From Enterobacter sp. R4-368 (GTDB taxonomy: Bacteria; Pseudomonadota; Gammaproteobacteria; Enterobacterales; Enterobacteriaceae): a stretch of DNA of 64,000 nt. Each line of letters begins with the position of its first letter. Position 1 is the stretch's first letter. The position numbers were made by a program, and so were the translations under genes. Location: assembly GCF_000410515.1 (NCBI RefSeq), contig NC_021500.1:1302001-1366000 (forward strand), in the 5' to 3' direction. Below the pieces are notes generated by a model. The model made no database searches. It was not told where the DNA came from and was given only the letters and a program-made list of their open reading frames with translations. Below, piece after piece: positions 51,351 through 63,008 of this stretch.

Positions 51351-54194
51351 TACCCGGCTGTTACGTACCCGCGCGGCATACGCCGCCAGCGTTTGCTTGA
51401 GAATATCCAGCGTTACCGGCTTCGACAGGCAGCTGTCCATACCCGATTCCAGACAGCGTTGCTTCTCTTCTGCCAGCGCGTTAGCCGTCACACCAATCAC
51501 CGGCAGCGTCAGCCCTAACTGACGAATACGCTGTGTCAGGCGGTAACCGTCCATATTCGGCATGTTGACATCGCTGAGCACAATATCGATAGGGTTTTTG
51601 CTCAGAACATTCAGCGCATCCACGCCATCATTGGCCGTTTTACACTGATATCCCAGCGATCCCAGCTGATCGGCCAGCAGGCGACGGTTAATCGGATGAT
51701 CATCTACTACCAGGATCATCATGTCATCGTTAAGCACCGCTTCCCGGGTCTCGGCAGGAAGCGCGTTGCTCGCCTGCGGCTCGATAACCTGAACGCGGTA
51801 AATGCGCCCAAGCAGCGTCAGCAGGTCGTGTGGCGACGCCACGCTGTGCAACCATTCGCCCGGGGCTCGCTCAACGGGAATACCGATATGGCGACGGCAG
51901 AAAATAATGGCCGCGCGTCCGGTCCACGACGAGGAGAGTTCATCATCGGTGATTAACGTATCCTGGTTGCCCAGCGCGCGTCCGTCGTACTGCTTAACCT
52001 GAATACCGTTCCATTGCAGTAATGTCTGGAGATAACCCGACAGCCAGGCATTACGCACTGCCAGCCAGCAGCACGTATCCGCCAGGCCATCGACATCGGC
52101 GCGAACCGGTGCGACCGCGCTGTAAAGCGGGATACGGATGGTGAACTGGCTCCCCATGCCCGGCTCGGTATCAACGGAAATATCGCCATCCATCATGCTG
52201 ATCAATTTTTCACAAATCGCCAGCCCCAGCCCGGTGCCCTGGAAGTTACGCTGTACGCCGGTTCCCACCTGGAAGAAGGGATCGAACAGACGCACCACTT
52301 CTTTACCCGGAATTCCCACGCCGGTATCACGTACGCGAATACTGAGATAATCCGCATCGCGATGCACATGCAGCACGATACAACCGATATCAGTAAACTT
52401 AATCGCGTTGCTGAGCAGGTTGGAAATCACCTGCTGTAAACGCATCGGATCGCCATTCAGCACCATCGGCACATCTGGTTCAATAAAGCAGTACAGCCCC
52501 AGCTGTTTGCGCACTACCAGCGGTAAATAGTTGGCGGTGATGTGGCTCATCACTTCGCGCGGGGAAAACTCGCGCGGCTCGATTTTCAACTGTTCCGATT
52601 CAATTTTCGAGAAATCGAGAATATCGCTGATAATTTTCAGCAACAGACTCGATGAGTTGTTCATCGCGGTGACCAGCCTGTCGACCCCTTTCGGCAGCTC
52701 TTTCGTTTGCAGCAGATCGAGGTTACCGATAATACCGTACAGCGGCGTGCGCAACTCATGGCTGACTGTCGCAAGGAACATCGATTTCGACTGGCTCGCC
52801 TGCTCCGCCGCTTGCGCCATCTCCTGCAACGACTCTTCCATTTTCACGCGGGCGGAAACATCCACCAGCACGCAAATCGCCACGTTTTCATTGCGATAAC
52901 GTGAATGAACAAAGCTAATTTGCAGATTGGTATTATTGCTGGTCAACACATCAACGAAATTGACCTGCTGACCACAGATAATTTGCGTAAGCCGCTGCCT
53001 GTCTTCATGCGTCAGCATGTTCAGATAGTTGTGCGCCAGCTCGTTACTCAGGATGTTCGTCCCGTCCTGAGTACGTAAAATGCAGATCCCCACCGGCGCG
53101 GAGGCGACGATTTTGCGGTTGAACTGCTCATGCTCTTCCAGTCGCTGGGCATCATTTTCCGCCGGAATAAAAATCCGCCGCTCATACATGCGCGCAAGCG
53201 TAAACAGCGCCACACCGACCAGCACATTCAGCAATACGGCGTTGAGGATCAGCATGCGAATGCGCTCCAGCACCATATCGACCGGTACGGAGTAAACCAC
53301 GCTCAGCGATGACGGTGGCAGGCTCTTTTTCAGGATCAGTTCGCGAAAACCCGAGGTATAACCAAACCATGAACGTTCCTGCATCCAGCGCGGATCGACA
53401 ACAATGCCGCTATCCTGGCCGGTAAGGGAGATCAGCGCATGGCCGTTGTCATCCAGAATGGTCACGCCCATCGGCAGGCTACCCGGCGTGAAAAAGTTTT
53501 CCATGCGAATGGACTGTTCCGTGCCCAGCAGCGCTTGCAGGCGGTTGCCGAGGTAAACCGGCGTCAGCGCATAGAAGTAACCGATCCCCGGACGCGGCCC
53601 CTGGCTCATCCAGTAGACGTTGTTGCTGCGCTCATCCTGCGGGGCGTTACGGTATTTAACGATGCGCTCATGCAGGCTTTTCAGCGTGTCGTCGCGTTCA
53701 ACGGGGAGATCGCGCAGGCCGAAGTCGGCCATACAGAGATTGTCGCTGCCGATCAAAAACACACGGTTGAGATCGTAAGCGGCGGAGAAATTGTCGCGCC
53801 AGTAGCGCATAAACCACGCCAGCGACTCCAGCGAGCCGCGCCAGGAGCTGCCCATGGCGGAGCAGTCAGAATCCGGGAACAGCGGTATAAATGTCGGGAC
53901 TTCGGTTTTGTCGTCGCGGTTGCGCGAGGTCAGAATACCGTTTTCCGCCGTCAGACGATTTTCAGCGATGTACTTCAGCTCTTTCATCACGTCAGACGTG
54001 CGCTGGATGTAACGCTGCGCCTGATCGGAACTGAGGTTAAATTCCTGGCGAATTTCCGACTCTTTGTCATGCAAGGCGTTAACAATATAAAAGACAGAAA
54101 AAAAGGCAATCAACAGCCAAAGCAATAGCGCCAGCGCCCTGAACAGATAGCGGGAGACTTTCAGGGTACTGCGAAACGAGACGAGGTATTTCAA
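51348..54194 (-). CDS. rcsC: Hybrid sensor kinase RcsC
   Basis: 948-aa inner-membrane histidine kinase of the Rcs system. Two membrane helices (about 20-40 and 315-335) flank the periplasmic sensor; then a linker, the dimerisation/His domain (VSHELRTPLYG, H479 by comparison with E. coli), ATPase N and G boxes (NLLSNAIKFTD, GTGLGLAIC), an ABL-like region and a C-terminal receiver with Asp875 (LSDVNMPNMDG). The TTG at 54194 matches the E. coli start by homology; the frame continues seven codons upstream. Convergent with rcsB, as in E. coli. Confidence 0.95.
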   Translation of the reverse strand: MKYLVSFRSTLKVSRYLFRALALLLWLLIAFFSVFYIVNALHDKESEIRQEFNLSSDQAQRYIQRTSDVMKELKYIAENRLTAENGILTSRNRDDKTEVPTFIPLFPDSDCSAMGSSWRGSLESLAWFMRYWRDNFSAAYDLNRVFLIGSDNLCMADFGLRDLPVERDDTLKSLHERIVKYRNAPQDERSNNVYWMSQGPRPGIGYFYALTPVYLGNRLQALLGTEQSIRMENFFTPGSLPMGVTILDDNGHALISLTGQDSGIVVDPRWMQERSWFGYTSGFRELILKKSLPPSSLSVVYSVPVDMVLERIRMLILNAVLLNVLVGVALFTLARMYERRIFIPAENDAQRLEEHEQFNRKIVASAPVGICILRTQDGTNILSNELAHNYLNMLTHEDRQRLTQIICGQQVNFVDVLTSNNTNLQISFVHSRYRNENVAICVLVDVSARVKMEESLQEMAQAAEQASQSKSMFLATVSHELRTPLYGIIGNLDLLQTKELPKGVDRLVTAMNNSSSLLLKIISDILDFSKIESEQLKIEPREFSPREVMSHITANYLPLVVRKQLGLYCFIEPDVPMVLNGDPMRLQQVISNLLSNAIKFTDIGCIVLHVHRDADYLSIRVRDTGVGIPGKEVVRLFDPFFQVGTGVQRNFQGTGLGLAICEKLISMMDGDISVDTEPGMGSQFTIRIPLYSAVAPVRADVDGLADTCCWLAVRNAWLSGYLQTLLQWNGIQVKQYDGRALGNQDTLITDDELSSSWTGRAAIIFCRRHIGIPVERAPGEWLHSVASPHDLLTLLGRIYRVQVIEPQASNALPAETREAVLNDDMMILVVDDHPINRRLLADQLGSLGYQCKTANDGVDALNVLSKNPIDIVLSDVNMPNMDGYRLTQRIRQLGLTLPVIGVTANALAEEKQRCLESGMDSCLSKPVTLDILKQTLAAYAARVRNSRV

Positions 54195-54275
54195 CCTGGG
54201 GAAACTCCGCCACAAGGAAGTTAAAAAAGAGTGTGATTAAGGTAGCGATAAATCGCAAAGGCCGCAACGGCAATG

Positions 54276-54302
54276 AAAAAGGGCCGGAAACCGGCCCTTA
54301 TA
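54276..54302 (-). terminator. gyrA terminator
   Basis: Minus-strand AAGGGCCGG, TTT loop, CCGGCCCTT and TTTC, directly after the gyrA stop. Confidence 0.88.
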
Positions 54303-54307
54303 ACGCA

Positions 54308-56950
54308 TTACTCGGCGTCGTCGTCCGCCGCGTCGTCGTCGGTATCGGTGTCAACTTCCGGCGCGATATCATCATCGCCTTCCGCTACGCTACCATCGAT
54401 GGAGTCTAACTCTTCATCATCTACCGGCTCAGCAACACGCTGCAGACCGACTACGTTTTCATCTTCCGCGGTGCGGATCAGAATAACGCCCTGGGTGTTA
54501 CGCCCTACCACGCTGATTTCCGAGACGCGTGTACGCACCAGCGTACCGGCATCGGTGATCATCATGATCTGGTCGCAATCATCAACCTGCACCGCGCCGA
54601 CCACTGCGCCGTTACGCTCGGTGACTTTGATGGAGATAACGCCCTGGGTACCGCGCGATTTGGTCGGGTACTCGGTTTCCGCCGTACGTTTACCGTAACC
54701 GTTCTGCGTTACCGTCAGGATTGCGCCTTCGCCACGCGGTACGATCAGCGAGACAACGCTGTCTTTTTCCGCAAGTTTGATGCCACGAACACCGGTCGCA
54801 GTACGACCCATTGCACGCACAGCACCTTCTTTAAAGCGCACCACTTTGCCCGCCGCAGAGAAGAGCATCACTTCGTCGCTACCTGACGTCAGATCAACGC
54901 CAATCAGCTCATCGCCTTCGTTCAGATTGACGGCAATGATACCGGCAGAACGCGGACGGCTGAATTCGGTAAGCGCGGTTTTCTTCACGGTACCGCTGGC
55001 GGTCGCCATAAAGACGTTCACGCCCTCTTCGTATTCACGCACCGGCAGGATGGCGGTAATACGCTCGTTCGGCTCCAGCGGCAGCAGGTTGACGATCGGG
55101 CGGCCACGCGCGCCACGGCTCGCTTCCGGCAACTGATAGACCTTCATCCAGTACAGACGTCCACGGCTGGAGAAGCAGAGGATGGTGTCATGGGTATTGG
55201 CCACCAGCAGGCGGTCAATAAAGTCTTCTTCTTTAATACGCGCAGCCGATTTACCTTTACCACCACGACGCTGGGCTTCGTAGTCGGTCAGCGGCTGATA
55301 CTTCACATAACCCTGGTGCGACAACGTGACCACAACATCTTCCTGATTGATCAGATCTTCGATGTTGATATCAGCAGTGTTAGCGGTAATTTCGGTGCGA
55401 CGCTCGTCGCCAAACTGTTCGCGAACCAGCTCAAGCTCTTCGCGGATCACTTCCATCAGGCGTTCAGCGCTGCCAAGGATATGCAGCAGCTCAGCAATCT
55501 GTTCCAGCAGCTCTTTATATTCGTCGAGCAGTTTTTCATGCTCAAGGCCGGTCAGTTTCTGCAAACGCAGATCCAGAATCGCCTGTGCCTGCTGTTCGGT
55601 CAGATAGTATTTACCATCGCGAATACCAAACTCCGGCTCCAGCCACTCCGGACGCGCCGCGTCATCGCCCGCACGTTCCAGCATGGCAGAGACATTGCCC
55701 AGATCCCACGGCTGCGCGATCAGGCCCGCTTTTGCTTCAGCAGGCGTCGGCGCGCGGCGGATCAGTTCAATGATCGGATCGATGTTCGCCAGCGCCACGG
55801 CCAGCGCTTCAAGGATATGCGCACGGTCACGAGCTTTACGCAGTTCGAAAATGGTACGACGCGTCACGACTTCACGGCGGTGGCGCACAAACGCGGCCAG
55901 AATTTCTTTCAGCGCCATGATCTTCGGTTGACCATGGTGCAACGCCACCATGTTGATACCGAAGGAAACCTGCAATTGCGTCTGGGAGTAGAGGTTGTTC
56001 AGCACCACTTCACCCACGGCGTCACGTTTGATTTCGATAACGATGCGCATACCGTCTTTATCGGACTCGTCACGCAGCGCGCTGATGCCTTCAACGCGTT
56101 TATCTTTCACCAGCTCGGCAATTTTCTCGATCAGGCGCGCTTTGTTCACCTGATACGGAATTTCATGCACGATGATGGTTTCGCGGCCGCTTTTCGCGTC
56201 GGTTTCCACTTCCGCGCGCGCGCGAATATAAATCTTGCCGCGACCGGTACGATAGGCTTCTTCGATGCCACGGCGACCGTTAATGATTGCCGCGGTCGGG
56301 AAATCCGGCCCCGGAATATGCACCATCAGCTCTTCAATGCTGATGTCTTCGTTATCAATGTAAGCCAGGCAACCATTGATCACTTCCGTCAGGTTATGTG
56401 GCGGAATGTTGGTTGCCATACCGACGGCAATACCCGAAGAACCGTTCACCAGCAGGTTCGGGATCTTGGTAGGCATCACATCAGGAATTTTTTCGGTGCC
56501 GTCGTAGTTATCGACGTAATCAACCGTCTCTTTTTCCAGATCGGCCATCAATTCATGGGCAATCTTCGCCAGGCGGATTTCCGTATAACGCATCGCCGCC
56601 GCGGAGTCGCCATCGATGGAACCGAAGTTCCCCTGACCATCGACCAGCATGTAACGCAGCGAGAACGGCTGCGCCATACGGACAATGGTGTCGTACACTG
56701 CGGAATCACCATGGGGATGGTACTTACCGATTACGTCACCAACGACACGGGCAGATTTTTTGTAGGCTTTATTCCAGTCATTGCCCAATACGTTCATGGC
56801 GTAAAGTACGCGACGGTGAACCGGTTTCAGGCCATCTCGGACATCCGGAAGCGCACGGCCAACAATGACCGACATCGCATAGTCCAGATAGGAGCTCTTC
56901 AGCTCTTCCTCGATGTTAACCGGTGTAATTTCTCTCGCAAGGTCGCTCAT
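54308..56950 (-). CDS. gyrA: DNA gyrase subunit A
   Basis: 880-aa breakage-reunion subunit of gyrase. Catalytic Tyr122 (RYTEIRL), the quinolone-determining region [13 protein letters not shown] with wild-type Ser83 and Asp87, the coiled-coil domain (about 370-490) and the C-terminal DNA-wrapping beta-pinwheel with GyrA box QRRGGKG (near 560). The acidic tail ([16 protein letters not shown]) is longer than in E. coli (875 aa). Monocistronic, divergent from ubiG. In E. coli the ato genes separate rcsC from gyrA; here they are adjacent. Confidence 0.97.
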   Translation of the reverse strand: MSDLAREITPVNIEEELKSSYLDYAMSVIVGRALPDVRDGLKPVHRRVLYAMNVLGNDWNKAYKKSARVVGDVIGKYHPHGDSAVYDTIVRMAQPFSLRYMLVDGQGNFGSIDGDSAAAMRYTEIRLAKIAHELMADLEKETVDYVDNYDGTEKIPDVMPTKIPNLLVNGSSGIAVGMATNIPPHNLTEVINGCLAYIDNEDISIEELMVHIPGPDFPTAAIINGRRGIEEAYRTGRGKIYIRARAEVETDAKSGRETIIVHEIPYQVNKARLIEKIAELVKDKRVEGISALRDESDKDGMRIVIEIKRDAVGEVVLNNLYSQTQLQVSFGINMVALHHGQPKIMALKEILAAFVRHRREVVTRRTIFELRKARDRAHILEALAVALANIDPIIELIRRAPTPAEAKAGLIAQPWDLGNVSAMLERAGDDAARPEWLEPEFGIRDGKYYLTEQQAQAILDLRLQKLTGLEHEKLLDEYKELLEQIAELLHILGSAERLMEVIREELELVREQFGDERRTEITANTADINIEDLINQEDVVVTLSHQGYVKYQPLTDYEAQRRGGKGKSAARIKEEDFIDRLLVANTHDTILCFSSRGRLYWMKVYQLPEASRGARGRPIVNLLPLEPNERITAILPVREYEEGVNVFMATASGTVKKTALTEFSRPRSAGIIAVNLNEGDELIGVDLTSGSDEVMLFSAAGKVVRFKEGAVRAMGRTATGVRGIKLAEKDSVVSLIVPRGEGAILTVTQNGYGKRTAETEYPTKSRGTQGVISIKVTERNGAVVGAVQVDDCDQIMMITDAGTLVRTRVSEISVVGRNTQGVILIRTAEDENVVGLQRVAEPVDDEELDSIDGSVAEGDDDIAPEVDTDTDDDAADDDAE

Positions 56951-57108
56951 CTAACCGCTATCCCTCTACTGTATCCCGGATTCAAAGGTCGCAAATTATA
57001 ACACAACCGCTTTGATACAGGTAAACCTATAACACCCGTGCAAAGGTTTATTCATCCCGTTGGCCTGATATACTCACGGGTCTTATTGATAGAGGAGTTA
57101 TTGCGCCC

Positions 57109-57837
57109 ATGAATGCCGAAAAAACGCCGGTCGCTCAAAACGTTGATCATGCTGAAATCGCCAAATTTGAGGCTGTCGCCTCGCGCTGGTGGGATAAAGA
57201 AGGTGAGTTTAAACCCCTGCACCGCATCAACCCGCTGCGTCTGGGTTATATCAGCGAACACGCTGCCGGTCTGTTCGGTAAGAAAGTGCTCGATGTCGGC
57301 TGCGGCGGCGGGATTCTGGCGGAAAGCATGGCGCAGGAAGGCGCGGATGTCACCGGGCTAGATATGGGCTTTGAACCGCTCCAGGTGGCGCGTTTGCATG
57401 CGCTGGAATCTGGCATTCAGGTCAATTATGTGCAGGAAACCGTAGAAGAACATGCGGCAAAACATGCGCAGCAGTATGACGTCGTCACCTGCATGGAGAT
57501 GCTGGAGCATGTTCCGGATCCGCAATCGGTGGTGAAAGCTTGTGCGCAACTGGTCAAACCCGGCGGTCATGTCTTCTTCTCTACTATTAACCGCAACGGC
57601 AAAGCCTGGTTGATGGCGGTAGTCGGCGCGGAATATGTGCTGCGCATGGTGCCGAAAGGCACGCACGACGTGAAGAAATTTATTAAGCCAGCGGAGCTCT
57701 TACATTGGATTGACGGCACCGTGTTACAGGAACGTCACATTACCGGGTTACATTACAACCCGTTGTTAAACCAGTTTACGTTAGGGCCGGGTGTGGATGT
57801 GAACTATATGTTACATACAACGGCAAAAAATGACTAA
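57109..57837 (+). CDS. ubiG: Ubiquinone O-methyltransferase UbiG
   Basis: 242-aa SAM-dependent methyltransferase for both O-methylation steps of ubiquinone biosynthesis. SAM motif [14 protein letters not shown] (61-73), motif II-like [13 protein letters not shown] and the C-terminal [13 protein letters not shown]-terminal [21 protein letters not shown] contributes to membrane/lipid contact. GAGGAG precedes the ATG. Divergent from gyrA. Full length and close to E. coli UbiG (240 aa). Confidence 0.96.
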   Translation: MNAEKTPVAQNVDHAEIAKFEAVASRWWDKEGEFKPLHRINPLRLGYISEHAAGLFGKKVLDVGCGGGILAESMAQEGADVTGLDMGFEPLQVARLHALESGIQVNYVQETVEEHAAKHAQQYDVVTCMEMLEHVPDPQSVVKACAQLVKPGGHVFFSTINRNGKAWLMAVVGAEYVLRMVPKGTHDVKKFIKPAELLHWIDGTVLQERHITGLHYNPLLNQFTLGPGVDVNYMLHTTAKND

Positions 57838-58181
57838 GGTCATCAGATAAAGTGATAGAAGATTGCGCAGCATCAAGTTGCGCAATTGCCTTTCCCGATG
57901 AAGAAATCAGCACTCGATCAAAAATTCATTTTTTTTTGCGAAATATTGACATCGCCGCCAGGCCTTACGATACGAGGACTTAGCGATTATCACCCTTTCG
58001 CAACCTCAATTTAACCTCAAAATCAACTCTTGTACTGAAAAGAATCCTTACTAGAATACTCACCATATAGCGTTTCTCTTATCGCAAACCCCCTATATGT
58101 AGTATTTATCCACAGAGTTAATCACAGCAACGAATTGTGGATAAATGGGGGATATTTTCTATTTCACGGACAGGTAATCAC
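57838..58181 (+). promoter_or_regulatory. nrdAB promoter region with DnaA boxes and possible NrdR boxes
   Basis: Two 9-mer DnaA boxes face each other: TTATCCACA at 58106-58114 and TGTGGATAA at 58136-58144, both perfect consensus. Upstream, CACCATATAG (58061-58070) and CCCCTATATG (58090-58099), about three helical turns apart, could be the paired NrdR boxes known for nrdAB; they match the consensus only in the AT core. E. coli nrdAB is likewise controlled by DnaA and NrdR. yfaL, found here in E. coli, is absent. Confidence 0.7.
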
Positions 58182-60467
58182 ATGAATCAGAGTCTGCTGG
58201 TGACAAAGCGTGATGGTGGCACTGAGCGCATCAATCTCGACAAAATTCATCGAGTACTGGATTGGGCGGCAGAGGGGCTAAGTAACGTATCTATCTCTCA
58301 GGTTGAACTGCGCTCACACATTCAGTTCTACGACGGTATCAAAACGTCCGATATCCACGAGACCATCATTAAGGCCGCCGCGGATCTGATTTCCCGCGAT
58401 GCGCCGGACTACCAGTACCTGGCCGCACGCCTGGCCATTTTCCACCTGCGTAAAAAAGCCTACGGCCAGTTCGAGCCGCCTGCGCTGTTTGACCACGTGA
58501 AGAAAATGATTGAGCTTGGCAAATACGATCATCATCTGCTGGAAGACTACACGGAAGAAGAGTTCAAGCAGATGGACGGTTTTATCGACCACTGGCGCGA
58601 TATGAACTTCTCCTATGCGGCGGTGAAGCAGCTGGAAGGGAAATACCTGGTGCAGAACCGCGTGACCGGCGAGATCTACGAGAGCGCGCAGTTCCTGTAT
58701 ATCCTGGTTGCCGCGTGCCTGTTCTCCAACTATCCGCGTGAAACCCGTCTGGACTACGTGAAGCGTTTCTACGATGCCGTTTCCACGTTCAAAATTTCGC
58801 TGCCGACGCCGATCATGTCCGGCGTGCGTACGCCGACCCGTCAGTTCAGCTCCTGCGTACTGATCGAGTGTGGTGACAGCCTGGACTCCATCAACGCCAC
58901 TTCCAGCGCGATTGTGAAATACGTTTCCCAGCGCGCCGGTATCGGTATCAACGCCGGCCGCATTCGTGCGCTGGGTAGCCCGATCCGCGGTGGTGAAGCG
59001 TTCCACACCGGTTGTATCCCGTTCTACAAACACTTCCAGACGGCAGTGAAATCCTGCTCGCAGGGCGGTGTACGCGGCGGCGCGGCAACCCTGTTCTACC
59101 CGATGTGGCATCTGGAAGTCGAAAGCCTGCTGGTACTGAAAAACAACCGTGGCGTGGAAGGTAACCGCGTGCGTCACATGGACTACGGCGTACAGATCAA
59201 TAAACTGATGTACACCCGTCTGCTGAAAGGTGAAGAGATCACCCTGTTCAGCCCGTCCGACGTGCCGGGTCTGTACGATGCGTTCTTCGCCGATCAGGAC
59301 GAGTTCGAACGCCTGTACACCAAATATGAAAAAGACGACAGCATCCGCAAACAGCGCATCAAAGCGGTGGAGCTGTTCTCTCTGATGATGCAGGAACGCG
59401 CGTCTACGGGCCGTATCTACATTCAGAACGTCGATCACTGCAACACCCACAGCCCGTTTGACCCGGTGGTTGCGCCGGTACGCCAGTCCAACCTGTGCCT
59501 GGAAATCGCCCTGCCGACCAAGCCGCTGGATGATGTGAACGACGAAAACGGTGAAATCGCGCTCTGTACGCTCTCTGCGTTTAACCTCGGCGCGATTAAA
59601 AACCTCGACGAGCTGGAAGAGCTGGCCACGCTTGCGGTGCGTGCGCTTGATGCCCTGCTGGATTATCAGGATTACCCGATTCCGGCCGCTAAACGTGGCG
59701 CGATGGGCCGCCGTACGCTGGGTATTGGCGTCATCAACTTTGCTTACTGGCTGGCGAAGAACGGCAAACGTTACTCGGACGGCAGCGCGAACAACCTGAC
59801 GCATCAGACTTTCGAAGCCATTCAGTACTGGCTGCTGAAAGCCTCTAACGAGCTGGCGAAAGAGCAAGGCGCGTGCCCGTGGTTCAACGAAACCACCTAC
59901 TCGAAGGGTATTTTGCCGATCGATACCTACAAGAAAGATCTCGACGGTATTACCAACGAGCCGCTGCATTACGACTGGGAAGCGTTGCGTGAATCGATCA
60001 AAACGCACGGCCTGCGTAACTCCACGCTCTCCGCGCTGATGCCGTCTGAAACATCTTCGCAGATCTCCAACGCCACCAACGGCATTGAACCGCCGCGCGG
60101 TCATGTGAGCATCAAAGCGTCGAAAGATGGCATCCTGCGTCAGGTGGTGCCGGATTACGAAAAACTGAGTAATGCCTACGAGCTGCTGTGGGAAATGCCG
60201 AATAACGACGGCTACCTGCAACTGGTCGGCATCATGCAGAAATTTATCGATCAGTCGATTTCGGCGAACACCAACTACGACCCGTCACGCTTCCCGTCGG
60301 GCAAAGTGCCGATGCAACAATTGTTGAAAGACTTGCTGACCGCCTACAAATTTGGTGTGAAAACGCTGTACTATCAAAACACCCGCGATGGCGCGGAAGA
60401 TGCGCAGGATGACCTGGCACCTTCCATCCAGGACGATGGCTGCGAAAGCGGCGCATGTAAGATCTAA
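58182..60467 (+). CDS. nrdA: Ribonucleotide reductase class Ia, alpha subunit
   Basis: 761 aa, exactly the length of E. coli NrdA. N-terminal ATP-cone (about 5-95) for allosteric activity control, the ten-stranded barrel with the active-site cysteines ([22 protein letters not shown]), the radical-transfer tyrosines near the C-terminus and the redox pair CESGACKI (Cys754, Cys759) served by thioredoxin/glutaredoxin. It makes dNDPs from NDPs. The chosen ATG at 58182 matches E. coli; an upstream in-frame ATG lies within the promoter. Confidence 0.97.
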   Translation: MNQSLLVTKRDGGTERINLDKIHRVLDWAAEGLSNVSISQVELRSHIQFYDGIKTSDIHETIIKAAADLISRDAPDYQYLAARLAIFHLRKKAYGQFEPPALFDHVKKMIELGKYDHHLLEDYTEEEFKQMDGFIDHWRDMNFSYAAVKQLEGKYLVQNRVTGEIYESAQFLYILVAACLFSNYPRETRLDYVKRFYDAVSTFKISLPTPIMSGVRTPTRQFSSCVLIECGDSLDSINATSSAIVKYVSQRAGIGINAGRIRALGSPIRGGEAFHTGCIPFYKHFQTAVKSCSQGGVRGGAATLFYPMWHLEVESLLVLKNNRGVEGNRVRHMDYGVQINKLMYTRLLKGEEITLFSPSDVPGLYDAFFADQDEFERLYTKYEKDDSIRKQRIKAVELFSLMMQERASTGRIYIQNVDHCNTHSPFDPVVAPVRQSNLCLEIALPTKPLDDVNDENGEIALCTLSAFNLGAIKNLDELEELATLAVRALDALLDYQDYPIPAAKRGAMGRRTLGIGVINFAYWLAKNGKRYSDGSANNLTHQTFEAIQYWLLKASNELAKEQGACPWFNETTYSKGILPIDTYKKDLDGITNEPLHYDWEALRESIKTHGLRNSTLSALMPSETSSQISNATNGIEPPRGHVSIKASKDGILRQVVPDYEKLSNAYELLWEMPNNDGYLQLVGIMQKFIDQSISANTNYDPSRFPSGKVPMQQLLKDLLTAYKFGVKTLYYQNTRDGAEDAQDDLAPSIQDDGCESGACKI

Positions 60468-60471
60468 CTAA

Positions 60472-60498
60472 GGGGCGGGGAAACCCGCCCTTTTTTTT
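60472..60498 (+). terminator. Terminator-like hairpin between nrdA and nrdB
   Basis: GGGGCGGG, GAAA loop, CCCGCCC and eight T residues. It has the full form of a Rho-independent terminator, yet lies inside the nrdAB operon, so it probably attenuates nrdB or protects the nrdA 3' end. Confidence 0.75.
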
Positions 60499-60520
60499 CG
60501 CAAGACAGGACTCACATTTC

Positions 60521-61651
60521 ATGGCATACACCACTTTTTCACAGACGAAAAACGATCAGTTGCTGGAGCCGATGTTCTTCGGCCAGCCGGTTAACGTGGC
60601 GCGCTACGATCAGCAAAAATATGACATTTTCGAAAAGCTGATTGAGAAACAACTCTCCTTCTTCTGGCGTCCGGAAGAAGTTGACGTTTCCCGCGACCGT
60701 ATTGATTTCCAGGCGCTACCGGAACACGAAAAGCACATTTTTATCAGCAACCTGAAATACCAGACGCTGCTGGATTCCATTCAGGGTCGCAGCCCGAACG
60801 TTGCGCTGCTGCCGCTGATCTCTATCCCGGAACTGGAAACCTGGGTAGAAACCTGGGCGTTTTCAGAAACGATCCATTCACGCTCTTACACCCACATCAT
60901 CCGCAACATCGTTAACGATCCGGCGGTGGTGTTTGACGATATCGTCACCAACGAGCAGATCCTCAAGCGCGCGGAAGGCATCTCGCACTTCTACGACGAG
61001 CTGATCGAAATGACCAGCTACTGGCATCTGCTGGGGGAAGGCACGCACAACGTCAACGGTAAAACCGTGACCGTCAGCCTGCGCGAGTTGAAGAAAAAAC
61101 TCTACCTGTGCCTGATGAGCGTGAACGCGCTGGAAGCGATTCGCTTCTACGTCAGCTTCGCCTGCTCCTTCGCTTTCGCCGAGCGTGAGCTGATGGAAGG
61201 CAACGCCAAAATCATTCGCCTGATTGCCCGCGACGAAGCCCTGCACCTGACCGGCACCCAGCATATGCTGAACCTGCTGCGTTCCGGCGCGGATGACCCG
61301 GAAATGGCCGAGATCGCCGAAGAGTGCAAACAGGAGTGCTATGACCTGTTCGTGCAGGCGGCATTGCAGGAAAAAGAGTGGGCGGAATACCTGTTCCAGG
61401 GCGGCTCGATGATCGGTCTGAACAAAGACATTCTCTGCCAGTATGTTGAGTACATCACCAACATCCGTATGCAGGCAGTCGGTCTCGACTTACCGTTCCA
61501 GACCCGTTCGAACCCGATTCCGTGGATCAACACCTGGCTGGTTTCCGATAACGTCCAGGTGGCACCGCAGGAAGTGGAAGTGAGTTCCTATCTGGTCGGC
61601 CAGATCGACTCTGAAGTCGACACCGACGATCTGAGCAGCTTCCAGCTCTGA
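60521..61651 (+). CDS. nrdB: Ribonucleotide reductase class Ia, beta subunit
   Basis: 376 aa, as in E. coli. Carries the diiron-tyrosyl radical cofactor: iron ligands in the four-helix bundle ([10 protein letters not shown] with the radical Tyr, [11 protein letters not shown] as a second ligand set) and the C-terminal tail ([10 protein letters not shown]) that docks to NrdA. Together with NrdA it forms the aerobic reductase. Its stop overlaps the yfaE start by one base (TGATG). Confidence 0.97.
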   Translation: MAYTTFSQTKNDQLLEPMFFGQPVNVARYDQQKYDIFEKLIEKQLSFFWRPEEVDVSRDRIDFQALPEHEKHIFISNLKYQTLLDSIQGRSPNVALLPLISIPELETWVETWAFSETIHSRSYTHIIRNIVNDPAVVFDDIVTNEQILKRAEGISHFYDELIEMTSYWHLLGEGTHNVNGKTVTVSLRELKKKLYLCLMSVNALEAIRFYVSFACSFAFAERELMEGNAKIIRLIARDEALHLTGTQHMLNLLRSGADDPEMAEIAEECKQECYDLFVQAALQEKEWAEYLFQGGSMIGLNKDILCQYVEYITNIRMQAVGLDLPFQTRSNPIPWINTWLVSDNVQVAPQEVEVSSYLVGQIDSEVDTDDLSSFQL

Positions 61652-61905
61652 TGAGCCGCGTTACGCTTAGCCTTTCCGGCACGCACGTCCAGTGCCAGGA
61701 TGAGCACCCTTCCCTGCTGGTGGCGCTCGAATCGCACCAGGTGGAAGTTGAGTACCAGTGCCGCGAAGGCTACTGCGGCTCCTGCCGCTGCCGCCTGGTG
61801 GCAGGCCAGGTAGACTGGATTGCCGAGCCGCTGGCCTTTATCAACGAAGGGGAAATTTTGCCCTGCTGCTGCCGGGCGAAAGGCGATATCGAAATTGAGA
61901 TGTAA
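61651..61905 (+). CDS. yfaE: 2Fe-2S ferredoxin YfaE
   Basis: 84-aa plant-type [2Fe-2S] ferredoxin that maintains the NrdB diiron/tyrosyl cofactor. The cluster ligands are in CREGYCGSCRCRL and the later LPCCCRAKG. Start overlaps nrdB, consistent with co-translation. Same length as in E. coli. A terminator follows immediately. Confidence 0.95.
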   Translation: MSRVTLSLSGTHVQCQDEHPSLLVALESHQVEVEYQCREGYCGSCRCRLVAGQVDWIAEPLAFINEGEILPCCCRAKGDIEIEM

Positions 61906-61934
61906 AAAGGGCCTTCACAGGCCCTTTTGTTTTA
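61904..61934. terminator. Bidirectional terminator between yfaE and glpQ
   Basis: AAAAGGGCCT, TCAC loop, AGGCCCTTTT with T-runs on both strands, shared by the convergent nrdAB-yfaE and glpTQ operons. The inaA gene that separates them in E. coli is absent. Confidence 0.85.
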
Positions 61935-62996
61935 CTTGTGCTTTAAAAACTGCACAGCTTTATCCGGGAAATCGGTGAACAAACCATCGACATCCGCCTG
62001 CTGATACAACACCTTATAGAGCTGATTCACATCGCTGGCGTACGGCGGAAGCTGATCCGCGCGTACGGTAAACGGATGGACCTGCAAATGGCTGGCATGC
62101 GCCTCTTTCACCATTGCCGTAAGCTTGACGTTACCCGGTTTTGAACCGTCCGCCACCAGCATGTGATAGTCCGGGCCGATACCGTCGGCATACCGGGCGA
62201 TCTGCTTCATCGCGCCGGGTTCGAACATCCAGTCGTAACTGTAATTCACCCATTTACCGTCCGGCTGCTGCTCCTGCGTTTCATTCCATTTGGTATACGC
62301 AATCAGCTGCACCAGTTTAAGATCCATCCCCATCTTCGGTTCCAGCTCATTCTTAATGCGCTTGAGCTCATTGACGTCAAAACATTGCAGGTACACGTTG
62401 TCCTGCTTGCTGGTGTACCCGTACTTTTTCAGCACTTCCAGCGTTTTTGCGGCAATATCTTTCCCCTCCTGATGGTGGAACCAGGGCGCTTTGATCTCCG
62501 GATAAATACCGATGTTTTTGCCAGTGGAGTGGTTTAACCCCTGCACAAACTCGATCTCCTCTTCAAACGTGTGAATGCGGAAATCGGATTTGCCCATCGG
62601 GAAACGCCCCGGATAGACCTGCACTTTTTTGCCCTTTTCCAGCTCGAACCCTTCGGTAAACTTCAGCGAGCGGATCTCGTCGAGCGTAAAGTCGATGGCG
62701 TAGTAGCGCCCGTCTTTACGCGCGCGCTGTGGGAAGCGCTCCGCGACATCCGTCACGCGGTCGAGATAGTGATCATGCAGAACGACCAACTGGTCGTCTT
62801 TGGTCATCACCAGATCCTGTTCCAGGAAATCCGCGCCCTGCGCATAGGCCATCGCTTTCGCCGGTAAGGTATGTTCCGGCAGATAACCGCTGGCGCCACG
62901 ATGGGCGATAACGATTTTATCGGCGGCCAGCGCCTGGCTGGTTAACGCGCCTGCCAGCAGCAGGCTTGACGTCATACGGGTGAAAGTGGTTTTCAT
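61932..62996 (-). CDS. glpQ: Periplasmic glycerophosphodiester phosphodiesterase
   Basis: 354-aa enzyme that hydrolyses glycerophosphodiesters to glycerol-3-phosphate and an alcohol. Sec signal (RMTSSLLLAGALTSQALA), catalytic HRGASGYLPEHTL (His near 32 and Glu) and the second His in VVLHDHYLDRVTD; metal-binding IYPEIKAPW. Close to E. coli GlpQ (358 aa). It is 12 bases after glpT in the same transcript, so G3P formed in the periplasm can be taken up by GlpT; regulated by GlpR in E. coli. Confidence 0.96.
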   Translation of the reverse strand: MKTTFTRMTSSLLLAGALTSQALAADKIVIAHRGASGYLPEHTLPAKAMAYAQGADFLEQDLVMTKDDQLVVLHDHYLDRVTDVAERFPQRARKDGRYYAIDFTLDEIRSLKFTEGFELEKGKKVQVYPGRFPMGKSDFRIHTFEEEIEFVQGLNHSTGKNIGIYPEIKAPWFHHQEGKDIAAKTLEVLKKYGYTSKQDNVYLQCFDVNELKRIKNELEPKMGMDLKLVQLIAYTKWNETQEQQPDGKWVNYSYDWMFEPGAMKQIARYADGIGPDYHMLVADGSKPGNVKLTAMVKEAHASHLQVHPFTVRADQLPPYASDVNQLYKVLYQQADVDGLFTDFPDKAVQFLKHK

Positions 62997-63008
62997 CAGT
63001 GCTCCCTG

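Noticed and set aside
54308..56950. Quinolone-resistance mutation in gyrA
   Set aside because: Residues 83 and 87 are Ser and Asp, the wild-type state.
55190..57001. 603-codon open frame antisense to gyrA
   Set aside because: It mirrors the gyrA codon pattern on the other strand and runs into the gyrA promoter; gyrA is certain.
58314..60221. 635-codon open frame antisense to nrdA
   Set aside because: It is a shadow of a highly expressed, codon-biased gene; composition is rich in Arg/Val/His from the complement and it matches no family.
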